Below are positions 34,091 through 42,459 of a stretch of 64,000 nt of DNA, in pieces. A model generated the notes under the pieces. It saw only the letters and a list, made by a program, of their open reading frames with translations. It ran no database searches and was not told the origin of the DNA. Origin of the DNA: Pseudomonas sp. P8_241 (GTDB lineage: Bacteria; Pseudomonadota; Gammaproteobacteria; Pseudomonadales; Pseudomonadaceae); assembly GCF_034008315.1 (NCBI RefSeq), contig NZ_CP125377.1, forward strand, positions 3,546,001 through 3,610,000, in the 5' to 3' direction. The position numbers and the translations under genes are program-made. Each line of letters starts with the position of its first letter. Within the stretch, counting starts at the first letter, position 1.

Positions 34091-36283
34091 TCAGGCGAGG
34101 ATGCCCATGGCCTTGGCGCTGTTGATTGCCTGAGTGCGGCGGCAGGCGCCGAGCTTGACGTTGATGTTCTTGGCGTGGGTCTTGACGGTGTTTTGCGAAA
34201 TGAACAGGTGGCTGCCGACTTCCCGCACCGACATGCCTTCGGCCAGCAACTTGAGCACCGAAAGCTCGCGGGGTGTCAGGTCGTCCTGGTAATCCGGCAC
34301 GACGCTCAAGCGGGTGGGCGCTGTTTGTTCACGTTGCGCAATCCGGGCTTTTTGGGCAGTGATCGGCCCCTCGTAGCAGGCGCTGTCGATCTTGCCCCAA
34401 TGCATTCGACGCTCGGCTTCGTACAGCATCAAGTGCGCCTTTTCCCGCTCCTGATTACGTGAAGCGAGCTCGGACAACAGCAAGTACCCATTGAGTACGA
34501 ACGGCGCGCAGCAGTCACGTACGGCCACCAACCCGGCCCGGACGACCTGCCCGGCTTCGTCGGTATGGCCCAGCTGCAACAGCAATTCGCCGTGCAGGAA
34601 CATCAATCGACCGAGTAGCGAACAGGGCTGTGTCCGGTTGCCGGTCATCCGTTTTAGCTCGGTGCGCAACAACGCTTGCGCTTGGCTCAGCTCGCCCTGC
34701 AGCATCATCAACCGCACCCGGTCCGTGTTGACCAGTACTTCCGATTCGTGACTGCCCTGGCGCCGGGCAAGCTCCAGCGAAGATTGCAACAGCGCCTGTG
34801 CCTCGGTCAGATCGCCGGTCTGCATGGCGATACGTGCCAGGATGCAATGACACAACAACACCGAAAGCCAGTCCTGGTGGGTCAGCACTGCAAGCGCGGC
34901 GCGGCAGTGCAGGCTGGCTTGTTCAGTGTTGCCGCGCAAGGCGTGCAGGGTGCCGAACAATCCCTGCCAGTTGGCCAACAGACGCCGATTGCGTTGCGGA
35001 TCTGGAAGCGGCACGAAGCGCCCCAGGCGTAGCAGGCACTCCTGGGCTTCATCCAGCCGGCCACTGAACAACAGGGCCTTGGCACACAGGTAGATCAGAC
35101 GGGGACTGCTTTGCAGCAGCTGCGGCTCGATGCGTTCGCGCCAGTCCATGAGTGTGTTCAGGTGCCGCTCACCGAGAATCCAGCTGAGCCACAGGCGTTC
35201 CATGTAGTTGGCGGCGACCTCCGGCTGATCGGCGCACAGGGCTTGCTCGACGGCATCATCGACGTGCCCCAGTACACTGAGAAGCTGACAGGCGCGCAGT
35301 CGCAGGCGATTAAGCGGCCCAGGACTCAATTGCCCTTGCAGGGGCTGAGCCACCAAAGGCAACAGGCGGAACCAGCCGGGCTGATGATCGACAGGGACCA
35401 GAAACGCCTGGCACTGCAACAAACTGTTGAACACCCGACCGGCCTGCTGCCCTTCCCAGAGCTGCTCGCAAAGCTCGGCGCTGGCCTTGGACAGATGCGC
35501 CAGACCGCACAACACCTCCAACTGATCTTCGCTCAGGCGCGACAACAGCTCCCGGTCCAGGTATTGGCCGAGCAGCGAAGACCCTGCATCGCCCAATGCC
35601 AGTGGCAATAACAGGCGAACACCGGCACACCACCCGCCAGTTTGGTGCCAGAGTCTTTCCCGTGATGCGGTGTCGGTGTCAGGTGCCATGGCATTAATCA
35701 ACGCCTCGAACTCATCGGGTCGCAAGGCCAGATGTCTGGCCTGCAGATCCAGCAATTGGCCGTCAAGCATCAGGCGCGGCAGGTTCCAGTCCGGGCGTTG
35801 GCGGCAGGTGACCAGTATTTGCAGGTGAGGGTTATGCAGGGACAGGAGTTGATCGAACCAGTGGTTCAGATCAGTGGGCAACTCGGCTGGCAGGTCGTCG
35901 AAAACCAGTCGAATCTTTGAATCTTCATGGCTTGCAATGGCCTCTTCGCAAGCAAGCGTGCTCCTGCAGTTGACCGTACTCCCATGCAGGAGCGAGCCTG
36001 CTCGCGATAGCGGTGGTTCAGTCCCCACCTTTCCTGAACCGAGCAACGCCAGCACCGCATCCGCCGCCACCCCAAATGCACTGGCCAGCGCCGAATTGAG
36101 ACTTTCCAGCGTCTGCGCCCGCCCACCCAACCTCAACCACACCACTTGCCCGGGTTGCTCCAGGCCTTGCAAATATTCATGCACCAGCGCGGTTTTCCCA
36201 TAACCGGCAGGTGCGCTAAGCAGTTGCAAGCGGTGTTGCTCGCGCTTGAGTAGATTGCTCAGATGCGGCCGTGGCACAAGCAT
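34091..36283 (-). CDS. MalT-like LuxR-family regulator with an internal REP insertion
   Basis: This protein of about 730 residues belongs to the large ATP-binding LuxR group. The P-loop SAPAGYGKTALVHEYL is near residue 26 and LVFDDLPAELP is a Walker B-like site. A long helical-repeat arm covers residues 300-640, and the C-terminal LuxR helix-turn-helix runs from DLTPRELSVLKLLAEGMSVREVGSHLFISQNTVKTH. MalT-like proteins activate catabolic genes when bound to ATP and an inducer. Residues 90-117 are encoded by an in-frame REP doublet (35934-36016), an oddity that lengthens the ATPase domain. The ATG at 36283 with GAGG ahead is chosen. A regulon palindrome lies 58 bp upstream, suggesting autoregulation or control by the second LuxR. 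Confidence 0.9.
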   Translation of the reverse strand: MLVPRPHLSNLLKREQHRLQLLSAPAGYGKTALVHEYLQGLEQPGQVVWLRLGGRAQTLESLNSALASAFGVAADAVLALLGSGKVGTEPPLSRAGSLLHGSTVNCRSTLACEEAIASHEDSKIRLVFDDLPAELPTDLNHWFDQLLSLHNPHLQILVTCRQRPDWNLPRLMLDGQLLDLQARHLALRPDEFEALINAMAPDTDTASRERLWHQTGGWCAGVRLLLPLALGDAGSSLLGQYLDRELLSRLSEDQLEVLCGLAHLSKASAELCEQLWEGQQAGRVFNSLLQCQAFLVPVDHQPGWFRLLPLVAQPLQGQLSPGPLNRLRLRACQLLSVLGHVDDAVEQALCADQPEVAANYMERLWLSWILGERHLNTLMDWRERIEPQLLQSSPRLIYLCAKALLFSGRLDEAQECLLRLGRFVPLPDPQRNRRLLANWQGLFGTLHALRGNTEQASLHCRAALAVLTHQDWLSVLLCHCILARIAMQTGDLTEAQALLQSSLELARRQGSHESEVLVNTDRVRLMMLQGELSQAQALLRTELKRMTGNRTQPCSLLGRLMFLHGELLLQLGHTDEAGQVVRAGLVAVRDCCAPFVLNGYLLLSELASRNQEREKAHLMLYEAERRMHWGKIDSACYEGPITAQKARIAQREQTAPTRLSVVPDYQDDLTPRELSVLKLLAEGMSVREVGSHLFISQNTVKTHAKNINVKLGACRRTQAINSAKAMGILA
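35934..36016. repeat. REP doublet inside the LuxR coding sequence
   Basis: CTTCGCAAGCAAGCGTGCTC on one side and GCAGGAGCGAGCCTGCTCGC on the other form an inverted REP pair with CTCCTGCAG and CATGCAGGAG facing each other. The reading frame stays open through it. Confidence 0.85.
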
Positions 36284-36340
36284 GACGGACCTCGCTGGTG
36301 AAGAGAGGACTCCATCATTGGGCCAGCCGACTGAACACGC

Positions 36341-36359
36341 GCCACCCACATCAGGGGGG
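36341..36359. promoter_or_regulatory. Regulon palindrome, site 2 (LuxR gene)
   Basis: GCCACCCACATCAGGGGGG lies 58 bp before the LuxR start. The left arm is perfect and the right arm has one mismatch relative to the reverse complement of site 6. Confidence 0.65.
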
Positions 36360-36370
36360 CACAAACGCAC

Positions 36371-36392
36371 AACGCCCTGCGAACAGGGCGTT
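36371..36392 (-). terminator. Terminator of the DUF1302-DUF1329 operon
   Basis: AACGCCCTG, loop CGAA, CAGGGCGTT is a perfect 9-bp stem, 22 bp after the DUF1329 stop on the minus strand. Only a partial thymine run follows. Confidence 0.65.
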
Positions 36393-36413
36393 GATTCAAG
36401 CGACGATGGACAG

Positions 36414-37796
36414 TCAGCGGATGCCGGCGTTACGCAGCGCCGACGGGGTGAAGTCGGTCATCTTCGCCGTCATGCCGTAGGTCGTTGCGTGGCGGGACTG
36501 GTTGGTCATCGCCAGCACGTTGTAGCGACCGGCGATCAGGTCATAGATGCCGAGCATGGCGAAGTTGGGCGCCCCGCGCTCGTAGTCGTTGATCGCATAG
36601 CCTTCCGCCACCCGCCACAGCTGACCACGGCCGTCGTAATGGTCGACTTCCGCCAGTTGCCAGGTGTCTTCATCGAAGTACATGTCGCGCTTGGCATAGA
36701 CATGACGCTGCCCCGGCTTCAGCGTGGCCTCGACGTGCCACACGCGGTGCAGCTCGTAACGCGTCAGGTCCTGGTTGATGTGCCCTGGCTTGATGATGTC
36801 GTCATACTTCACTTTCGGCGACTGCAAACGGTAGTTGTTGTACGGGATGTACAGTTCCTTTTTGCCGATCAACTTCCAGTCGTAGCGATCCGGCGCACCG
36901 TTCATCATGTCGGTGTTGTCGGCGGTGCGCATGCCATCGGAACCGGCGCCCGGACCGTCATAGGCCACCTGCGGCGCACGTCGAACACGGCGTTGACCGG
37001 CGTTGTAGACCCACGCCAGGCGCGGCTCCTTGACCTGGTCGATGGTCTCGTGGATCAGGATCACACTGCCGGCCATGCGTGACGGCGCGGTGATTTCCTG
37101 CTTGTAGTAGTACAGGACGTTGTCGCCCTCGCCCCCGGTTACGCCTTCCATCAATTGCGGAAATGCCAGTTTGTCGTCGTACTCGACGATGGAGTAGGAG
37201 CCGTTGGTTTGCGGTGCGGCCTGCGCGGCCTGGCGCTCCATGTTGCCACCGCGATAACGGTTAGTGTGGTTCCAGTAGATCTCTACACCGTTCTTCGGAA
37301 TCGGGAACGGGTAGTAGCGGGTCTGGGTGAAGTTGACCAGGCCGTTACCGTCCGGAGTCAGTTCGGTGGTGACCGCACTTTTTTTCGCGATGTCGTAGAT
37401 GTTTTGTGGCGACGCGGCGGTGCGCTGGGTCTTGAATACCGGGATCTTGTAGCTGTCCGGGTAGCGCTTGAACATCGCCACCTGCCCCGGCGTCAGCTTG
37501 TCCTTGTACTGGTCGACGTTGGCCGCGGTAATCACCAGTTGTGGTTTTTCACCCGCAAACGGATCCCCCAGGAAGCCATTGTCGAGTGCCGCTGCACCGG
37601 GCCTCAGGCCACCGGTCCAGGCCGGAATGCTGCCATTGGCATTGCCCTCTTTCTGAGCGCCCAACGGGGTCAACGAGGTTCCCAGCTGAGCGGCCTCCTG
37701 GGGCGAGACAGCGGCCATCACACCACTGGCCAGCAACGAAAGACTCAGTGCGCCAGCGCGCAGGAAAATACGTGCGTTCATGTTCAGGTTGTTCAT
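36414..37796 (-). CDS. DUF1329 domain protein, exported (outer-membrane-associated)
   Basis: This 460-residue protein begins with a signal peptide ending SGVMAA near residue 27. The DUF1329 fold follows: QEAAQLGTSLTPLGAQKEGNANGSIPAWTGGL near residue 32 and the late RHVYAKRDMYFDEDTWQLAEVDHYDGRGQLWRVAEGY. DUF1329 proteins are related to LolA/LolB-type lipid-carrier folds and nearly always occur with a DUF1302 gene in hydrophobic-substrate catabolic clusters. Here DUF1302 lies directly upstream. The presumed role is transfer of a lipophilic substrate across the envelope. The ATG at 37796 starts the signal peptide. Confidence 0.88.
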   Translation of the reverse strand: MNNLNMNARIFLRAGALSLSLLASGVMAAVSPQEAAQLGTSLTPLGAQKEGNANGSIPAWTGGLRPGAAALDNGFLGDPFAGEKPQLVITAANVDQYKDKLTPGQVAMFKRYPDSYKIPVFKTQRTAASPQNIYDIAKKSAVTTELTPDGNGLVNFTQTRYYPFPIPKNGVEIYWNHTNRYRGGNMERQAAQAAPQTNGSYSIVEYDDKLAFPQLMEGVTGGEGDNVLYYYKQEITAPSRMAGSVILIHETIDQVKEPRLAWVYNAGQRRVRRAPQVAYDGPGAGSDGMRTADNTDMMNGAPDRYDWKLIGKKELYIPYNNYRLQSPKVKYDDIIKPGHINQDLTRYELHRVWHVEATLKPGQRHVYAKRDMYFDEDTWQLAEVDHYDGRGQLWRVAEGYAINDYERGAPNFAMLGIYDLIAGRYNVLAMTNQSRHATTYGMTAKMTDFTPSALRNAGIR

Positions 37797-37824
37797 ATAC
37801 AAGTACCTCTGGGGCAGAGTTGCA

Positions 37825-39657
37825 TCAGAAATTCACGCCGAAGCTGAGCGCAACGTAGTCGCGGTCGACGTTGGTGTTGAAGTCGCCACCGAAGTAGTTG
37901 GTGTAACTCAGGCTGGCGTTGTAGGTGTTCAGGTAGTCCGCATCGACACCGACGCTGACTGCTTTGGAGCCTTCATCGAAGTTCGGGCCGTAACCAGACA
38001 CGTCATGGGACCAGGCCAGGTTCGGCGACAGGTTGATGCCGGCGATCACGTTCTGGTAATCGAGCTTGCCGCGCAGGCGATAGCCCCAGCTGTTGCTGGT
38101 GTAGAAGCCATCGTCATTGCATTCCTGCGCCGGGTTACTGGCTGCCGGCGTGCCTGCGGCAGTGCCTCGGCAGGTGGCCGCTCCGGCGGCGCCCGGCAAT
38201 TCGCCGGAACCGAAGGCAGGACTGCGACCGAAGCGCAGGTCAGTGCCGTCGGCCTTGCCCAGGCCATTGATGTGGTTGTACCCGACCTCACCCACCACCG
38301 TCAGGCGACTGGCGCCCAACACCTGATCGAAGAATTGGGTTGCAGTCACTTGGGCCTGGGTCACCGGCATGCGCTTGTAGCCGTTGACTTCACCCCCCAG
38401 GTTACGACCGGCAAAGCCAGTGGTGATCAGCGGTGAGGTCGCGCCGAAGGTCGCGGAGGACAACAGGTCAGCGGTGTTCAGTTGCAGCGGCATGTTCGGC
38501 CGGTAGCTGACCTCACCCCCCAGAGACACGCCTTCGACGTTGGTCTGGAAACTCAAGCCATACAGGCGGATATCTTCCGGATAATCGATGAAGTAACGGG
38601 CACTGCGGGCCGATGCCACACCACCTGCCGGGTTGCTCATCTGGTTGATGCTCAGGTAAGGGTTACGGCTGTGGTAGTTCAGTGCATAAGCGCCAAACTC
38701 GGTGTCGTTGAACTCAGGCACGAACCAGCGCAGGGCAACGCCAAATTGACCACTGTCACGGGCATCGTTGTCCTTGAGGCGCGGGATAAAGGCGTCGTCC
38801 GTCCCGGCGGCGATGGCCGCCAGGCCGCCGGTGTTGCTCGCAGCACCCGGTGGCAGGTCGAGACCGGCAATCACCAGGCGGTCGTTGCAACCTTGGGGTA
38901 CGCCGTCGTTGCCGAAAAACGTTCCGCAGTTGTCGACCACCGATTTGTCCCACTCCAGCTGATAAAACGCTTCGGCGGTGATGTTGTCGGCCAGGCCCTG
39001 GGACACGTAAATCAGGTTGACCGGAATCAAGCCTTCCTTCACTTCAGCGCCCGGACGGCGTAACGCCGCAACGTCGATGGGGTTGATGCTGTTGATCGAG
39101 TTGCCGATGAACGTACTCTCGCCCCAGCTCACCACTTGCTTGCCCAGGCGCACGTTACCGACCTGATCGCCGAGGGTGTAGTTGTGGTAGACGAAGCTGT
39201 CGAGGAACATCGCCCCGGATGACTTGCCTGCGCGATCACGTCCCGCGTCATTGATATCGTAGAACGGACGGCTCTCGTCCATCAGTTCGAAGTCGTACCA
39301 ATACTTGCCGCGCACGAAGGCGCCGCTGTCGCCATACTTCAATTCCAGGTCATGCACGCCCTTGAAGATCTTCGAGAAGGTTTCACCTTTCTTGAAGTTC
39401 AGGCGGTTGTCGTCGGTGGTCCGCGAGGCGGACTCGCCACCGGTGACACCCTGTGAGTTGAAGTTGGAAATGAACTGCTTGTCCGCATCCGTCGTCGACC
39501 AACTGGCGCCGACCGACAGCGACGAATCAAACTTGCCCTGAATCTCCCCGATGTTGAAATCAACAGCGTGAGCCTGATGGCTCGCGCACGTTGCAACCAT
39601 TACAGCTACGGCCAGCAAACTCGGCTGGAAGACGCCGCGCATTGTTGTTTTTGTCAT
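37825..39657 (-). CDS. DUF1302 domain protein, outer-membrane channel-like
   Basis: This 610-residue protein has a signal peptide ending HQAHA near residue 31. The remainder is beta-rich: VDFNIGEIQGKFDSSLSVGASWST near the start, RLGKQVVSWGESTFIGNSINSINPIDVAALRRPGAEVKEGL near residue 180, and a C-terminal NVDRDYVALSFGVNF ending in phenylalanine, as expected for an outer-membrane barrel. It pairs with DUF1329 27 bp downstream. Such proteins are thought to admit hydrophobic compounds. GGAG precedes the ATG at 39657. A palindrome of the regulon type lies 66 bp upstream. Confidence 0.88.
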   Translation of the reverse strand: MTKTTMRGVFQPSLLAVAVMVATCASHQAHAVDFNIGEIQGKFDSSLSVGASWSTTDADKQFISNFNSQGVTGGESASRTTDDNRLNFKKGETFSKIFKGVHDLELKYGDSGAFVRGKYWYDFELMDESRPFYDINDAGRDRAGKSSGAMFLDSFVYHNYTLGDQVGNVRLGKQVVSWGESTFIGNSINSINPIDVAALRRPGAEVKEGLIPVNLIYVSQGLADNITAEAFYQLEWDKSVVDNCGTFFGNDGVPQGCNDRLVIAGLDLPPGAASNTGGLAAIAAGTDDAFIPRLKDNDARDSGQFGVALRWFVPEFNDTEFGAYALNYHSRNPYLSINQMSNPAGGVASARSARYFIDYPEDIRLYGLSFQTNVEGVSLGGEVSYRPNMPLQLNTADLLSSATFGATSPLITTGFAGRNLGGEVNGYKRMPVTQAQVTATQFFDQVLGASRLTVVGEVGYNHINGLGKADGTDLRFGRSPAFGSGELPGAAGAATCRGTAAGTPAASNPAQECNDDGFYTSNSWGYRLRGKLDYQNVIAGINLSPNLAWSHDVSGYGPNFDEGSKAVSVGVDADYLNTYNASLSYTNYFGGDFNTNVDRDYVALSFGVNF

Positions 39658-39722
39658 GCGGTTTCTCCGGTTAAGGATAGGTGTTGGTGCGCCCATGCTA
39701 GCGGGGCTCCGGTAAGGTCCTG

Positions 39723-39740
39723 ACACCCGAACGGGTGATT
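39723..39740. promoter_or_regulatory. Regulon palindrome, site 7 (degenerate; DUF1302 operon)
   Basis: GACACCCGAACGGGTGATT carries CACCCG and CGGGTG arms but with a two-base instead of a three-base spacer. It lies 66 bp before the DUF1302 start. It is weaker than the other sites. Confidence 0.45.
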
Positions 39741-39800
39741 TGAACCAGCATTTTCAATGGGTATTTCCAGTGCGTAACAACCCGGTTTTCGCAGCGCGCC

Positions 39801-39817
39801 CCGGGCGTTACGCCCGG
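39801..39817 (-). terminator. Hairpin after the thiolase gene
   Basis: CCGGGCG, loop TTA, CGCCCGG, located 27 bp after the stop at 39844 on the minus strand. Confidence 0.6.
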
Positions 39818-39843
39818 TGACATTCACCCGGCAAAAAGCGTGG

Positions 39844-41052
39844 TCACTGCGCCGCGCCACTGACCTTTCCATAGAGCGTCACCACGCAGGCACCGCCCAG
39901 ACCGAGGTTGTGGGCCATGGCCAGACGCGCGCCTTCGACCTGACGCTGTTCGGCGTTTCCGCGCAGTTGCTGGGTCAACTCGTAGCACTGCGCCAGGCCC
40001 GTGGCGCCCAGCGGATGCCCCTTGGAAAGCAGTCCGCCGGACGGGTTGATGACGATCTGCCCGCCGTAGGTGTTGTCGCCATCCATGACGAACTTCTCGG
40101 CGCCACCCTCCGGGCAAAAACCCAGGGACTCGTAACAGATCACCTCGTTCTGGGCGAAGCAGTCGTGCAGTTCGCAAACATCGATGTCCTGCGGGCCGAC
40201 GCCAGCCTTCTCGTAGACCTGACCGACAGCGGCGTGAGTCATGTGGGTGCCGACCCAATCGAGCATCGAGGGTTTTTCGAAATTGAAAGATGCCGGGGTG
40301 TCGGTGGTCATGGCCTGTGCGACGATTTCCACGTCGCGGCGCAAGCCGTGCTTTTTCGCGAAACGCTCGGACACCAGGATGGCCGCGGCACCGCCGCACG
40401 TCGGCGGGCAAGCCATCAAACGCGTCATCACACCCGGCAGAATCACCGGGTCGTTCATCACGTCCTCGACGCTGAGCACCTTGCGAAACAGCGCCAGCGG
40501 GTTGTTCGCCGCATGGCGGCTGGCCTTGGCGCGAACTGCGGCGAAGGTTTCCATTTTGCAGCCATATTTGTGCAGGTACTCGCGACCGGCGCCGCCGAAG
40601 GTGCGGATGGCCTGGGGCATGCCATCCATATCGGCGGTCAGCCCGCGCAGGATCGGCAAAAAGCGCTCACGGGTTGGCGGACGGTCATCCCAGTGGGATT
40701 TCAATGCCCCGGCCTGCATCTGTTCGAAACCGACCGCCAGCACGCAATCGGCCGAGCCGGATTCGATGGCCTTGCGCGCCAGGAACAGCGCGGTGGAACC
40801 AGTGGCGCAGTTGTTGTTGACGTTGACCACCGGGATCGCGGTCATGCCCACTTCGTACAGCACGGTCTGGCCGCAGGTGGAATCGCCGTAGACATAACCG
40901 GCGTACGCCTCCTGCACCAGATTGTAATCAATACCCGCATCCGCGAGGGCGCGGCGCACCGCTTCGGCCCCCATCTGCACGTAGGTCGGGCTTTCGCTGG
41001 GCTTGCGGAACGGGATCATGCCGACGCCGGCAACCAGTACTTTTTCGCTCAT
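39844..41052 (-). CDS. Thiolase-fold lipid-transfer protein (SCP2-thiolase type)
   Basis: This 402-residue thiolase superfamily protein has the nucleophile in NVNNNCATGSTALF (C82), a conserved ELHDCFAQNEVICYESLG histidine block near residue 310, SGGLLSKGHPLGATGLAQCYE near residue 345 and LGLGGACVVTLYG at the end. SCP2-type thiolases and related aldolases shorten branched or sterol side chains. It is close in sequence to the protein encoded at 50858. The two genes each sit with a matching acyl-CoA dehydrogenase gene. Reaction assumed: thiolytic or retro-aldol cleavage of a beta-oxidation intermediate. Confidence 0.9.
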   Translation of the reverse strand: MSEKVLVAGVGMIPFRKPSESPTYVQMGAEAVRRALADAGIDYNLVQEAYAGYVYGDSTCGQTVLYEVGMTAIPVVNVNNNCATGSTALFLARKAIESGSADCVLAVGFEQMQAGALKSHWDDRPPTRERFLPILRGLTADMDGMPQAIRTFGGAGREYLHKYGCKMETFAAVRAKASRHAANNPLALFRKVLSVEDVMNDPVILPGVMTRLMACPPTCGGAAAILVSERFAKKHGLRRDVEIVAQAMTTDTPASFNFEKPSMLDWVGTHMTHAAVGQVYEKAGVGPQDIDVCELHDCFAQNEVICYESLGFCPEGGAEKFVMDGDNTYGGQIVINPSGGLLSKGHPLGATGLAQCYELTQQLRGNAEQRQVEGARLAMAHNLGLGGACVVTLYGKVSGAAQ

Positions 41053-41080
41053 GGTGTCACCTGAAAATGAAGGAGAAGGA

Positions 41081-42220
41081 TCACAACTGGCGAGCGATCA
41101 GCTCGCGCAGCACTTCACTGGTGCCGCCGAAAATCCGCGTCACGCGCATGTCGACAAAAGCACGGGCAATCGGGTATTCGAGCATGTAGCCGTAACCGCC
41201 ATGCAGCTGGACCATGTCATCGATGCATTTGCACAGGGTTTCGGTGGCGAACAACTTGGCGATCGCCGACTCCTGGACGGTCAGGCGGCGGCGCATGTGT
41301 TCGGCGATGTAGTGGTCGATGGTCAGGCGCACGGCGGTGGCCTGAGCCTTGATGTCGGCCAGCTTGAACTTGGTGTTCTGGAAGTCCCAGACAGTCTGAT
41401 TGAACGCCTTGCGATCCTTCACGTACTCGACGGTCTGCTCCAGCAGGCGTTCGAGTTTGGCGGCGCTGTAGAGCGCAATCACCAGGCGCTCTTGCGGCAG
41501 TTCTTCCATCAAGTGCATGAAGCCTTTGTTCTCTTCACCCAGCAGGTTGCCGACCGGCACGCGCACGTCGTCGAAGAACAGCTCGGCAGTGTCAGCGGCG
41601 TGTTGGCCGACTTTTTCCAGTTTGCGCCCGCGACGGAAACCTTCGCGGTTGCACTCGACCATGATCAGGCTGCAACCCTTGGCGCCAGCGCTCGGATCGG
41701 TCTTGCACACCACCACGACCATGTCGCAGGTCAGGCCGTTGCTGATGAAGGTCTTGCTGCCGTTGATCACCCACTCGTCACCGTCGCGCACGGCTGTGGT
41801 GCGGACTGCCTTGAGGTCCGAGCCGGTACCGGGCTCGGTCATGGCGACAGCGAGGACGGTTTCGCCGGAGCAGACCTTTGGCAACCATTGTTGCTTTTGC
41901 TCTTCGGTGCCCAGACGCACGATGTACGGGGCGACGATGTCCGAGTGCACGCCCAGGCTCCAACCCGACACACCGGCGCGGTACAACTCTTCGATCAACA
42001 CCGCCGAGTGACCAAAGTCACCGCCACCGCCGCCGTACTCGGTCGGCACGGTGAGGCACAGCAGGTTGTGGCGACCGGCCTTGAGCCAGGTTTCCCGGTC
42101 GACCTGCCCGGCTTCGTCCCACTGCGCCTGCTTGGGCAGGCATTCACGCTCGAAGAAACGCCGCGCGGTTTCACGCAGCATTTCGTGGTCTTCACGGTAG
42201 ACGGTACGGTTGATGTGCAT
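41081..42220 (-). CDS. Acyl-CoA dehydrogenase
   Basis: This 379-residue protein opens MHINRTVYREDHEMLRETAR. It has AMTEPGTGSDLKAVRTTAVRDG (flavin loop, near residue 130), FISNGLTCDMVVVVCKTD, ELFFDDVRVPVGNLLGEEN and the C-terminal HGGYGYMLEYPIARAFVDMRVTRIFGGTSEVLRELIARQL. It matches the protein encoded at 49691 over its entire length. The ATG at 42220 follows GGAG and is preferred to upstream in-frame starts, which run through the palindrome and the REP. The thiolase gene follows after 28 bp. Confidence 0.93.
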   Translation of the reverse strand: MHINRTVYREDHEMLRETARRFFERECLPKQAQWDEAGQVDRETWLKAGRHNLLCLTVPTEYGGGGGDFGHSAVLIEELYRAGVSGWSLGVHSDIVAPYIVRLGTEEQKQQWLPKVCSGETVLAVAMTEPGTGSDLKAVRTTAVRDGDEWVINGSKTFISNGLTCDMVVVVCKTDPSAGAKGCSLIMVECNREGFRRGRKLEKVGQHAADTAELFFDDVRVPVGNLLGEENKGFMHLMEELPQERLVIALYSAAKLERLLEQTVEYVKDRKAFNQTVWDFQNTKFKLADIKAQATAVRLTIDHYIAEHMRRRLTVQESAIAKLFATETLCKCIDDMVQLHGGYGYMLEYPIARAFVDMRVTRIFGGTSEVLRELIARQL

Positions 42221-42297
42221 CGGAATCTCCAGTGGATTGCCAGACAGACGAGCGCCTGGTTCGTGAGTCCACTGTATGGCTGGGGGGTGGTGATGAA

Positions 42298-42316
42298 GCC
42301 ACCCGGATCGGGTAGC
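42298..42316. promoter_or_regulatory. Regulon palindrome, site 3 (dehydrogenase-thiolase operon)
   Basis: GCCACCCGGATCGGGTAGC lies 78 bp before the dehydrogenase start at 42220. One mismatch in the right arm. Confidence 0.75.
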
Positions 42317-42343
42317 GAAACCAAAGGCCTGAAACACGACTCC

Positions 42344-42446
42344 CTGTAGGAGCGAGTTTGCTCGCGATGGAGGCAAGGACGACGCGTACTGTCAGGCGGC
42401 ACGCGTTATCGTTGCGTCCATCGCGAGCAAACTCGCTCCTGCAGGG
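42344..42446. repeat. REP doublet
   Basis: CTGTAGGAGCGAGTTTGCTC and CGAGCAAACTCGCTCCTGCA are inverted, about 60 bp apart, between the dehydrogenase promoter region and the end of the acyl-CoA ligase gene. Confidence 0.9.
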
Positions 42447-42459
42447 GATTGGGCTGGGG

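Noticed and set aside
32645..34462. An open frame of 605 codons on the plus strand
   Set aside because: It crosses the aldehyde dehydrogenase gene and the end of the LuxR gene in antisense and has no motif or ribosome binding site.
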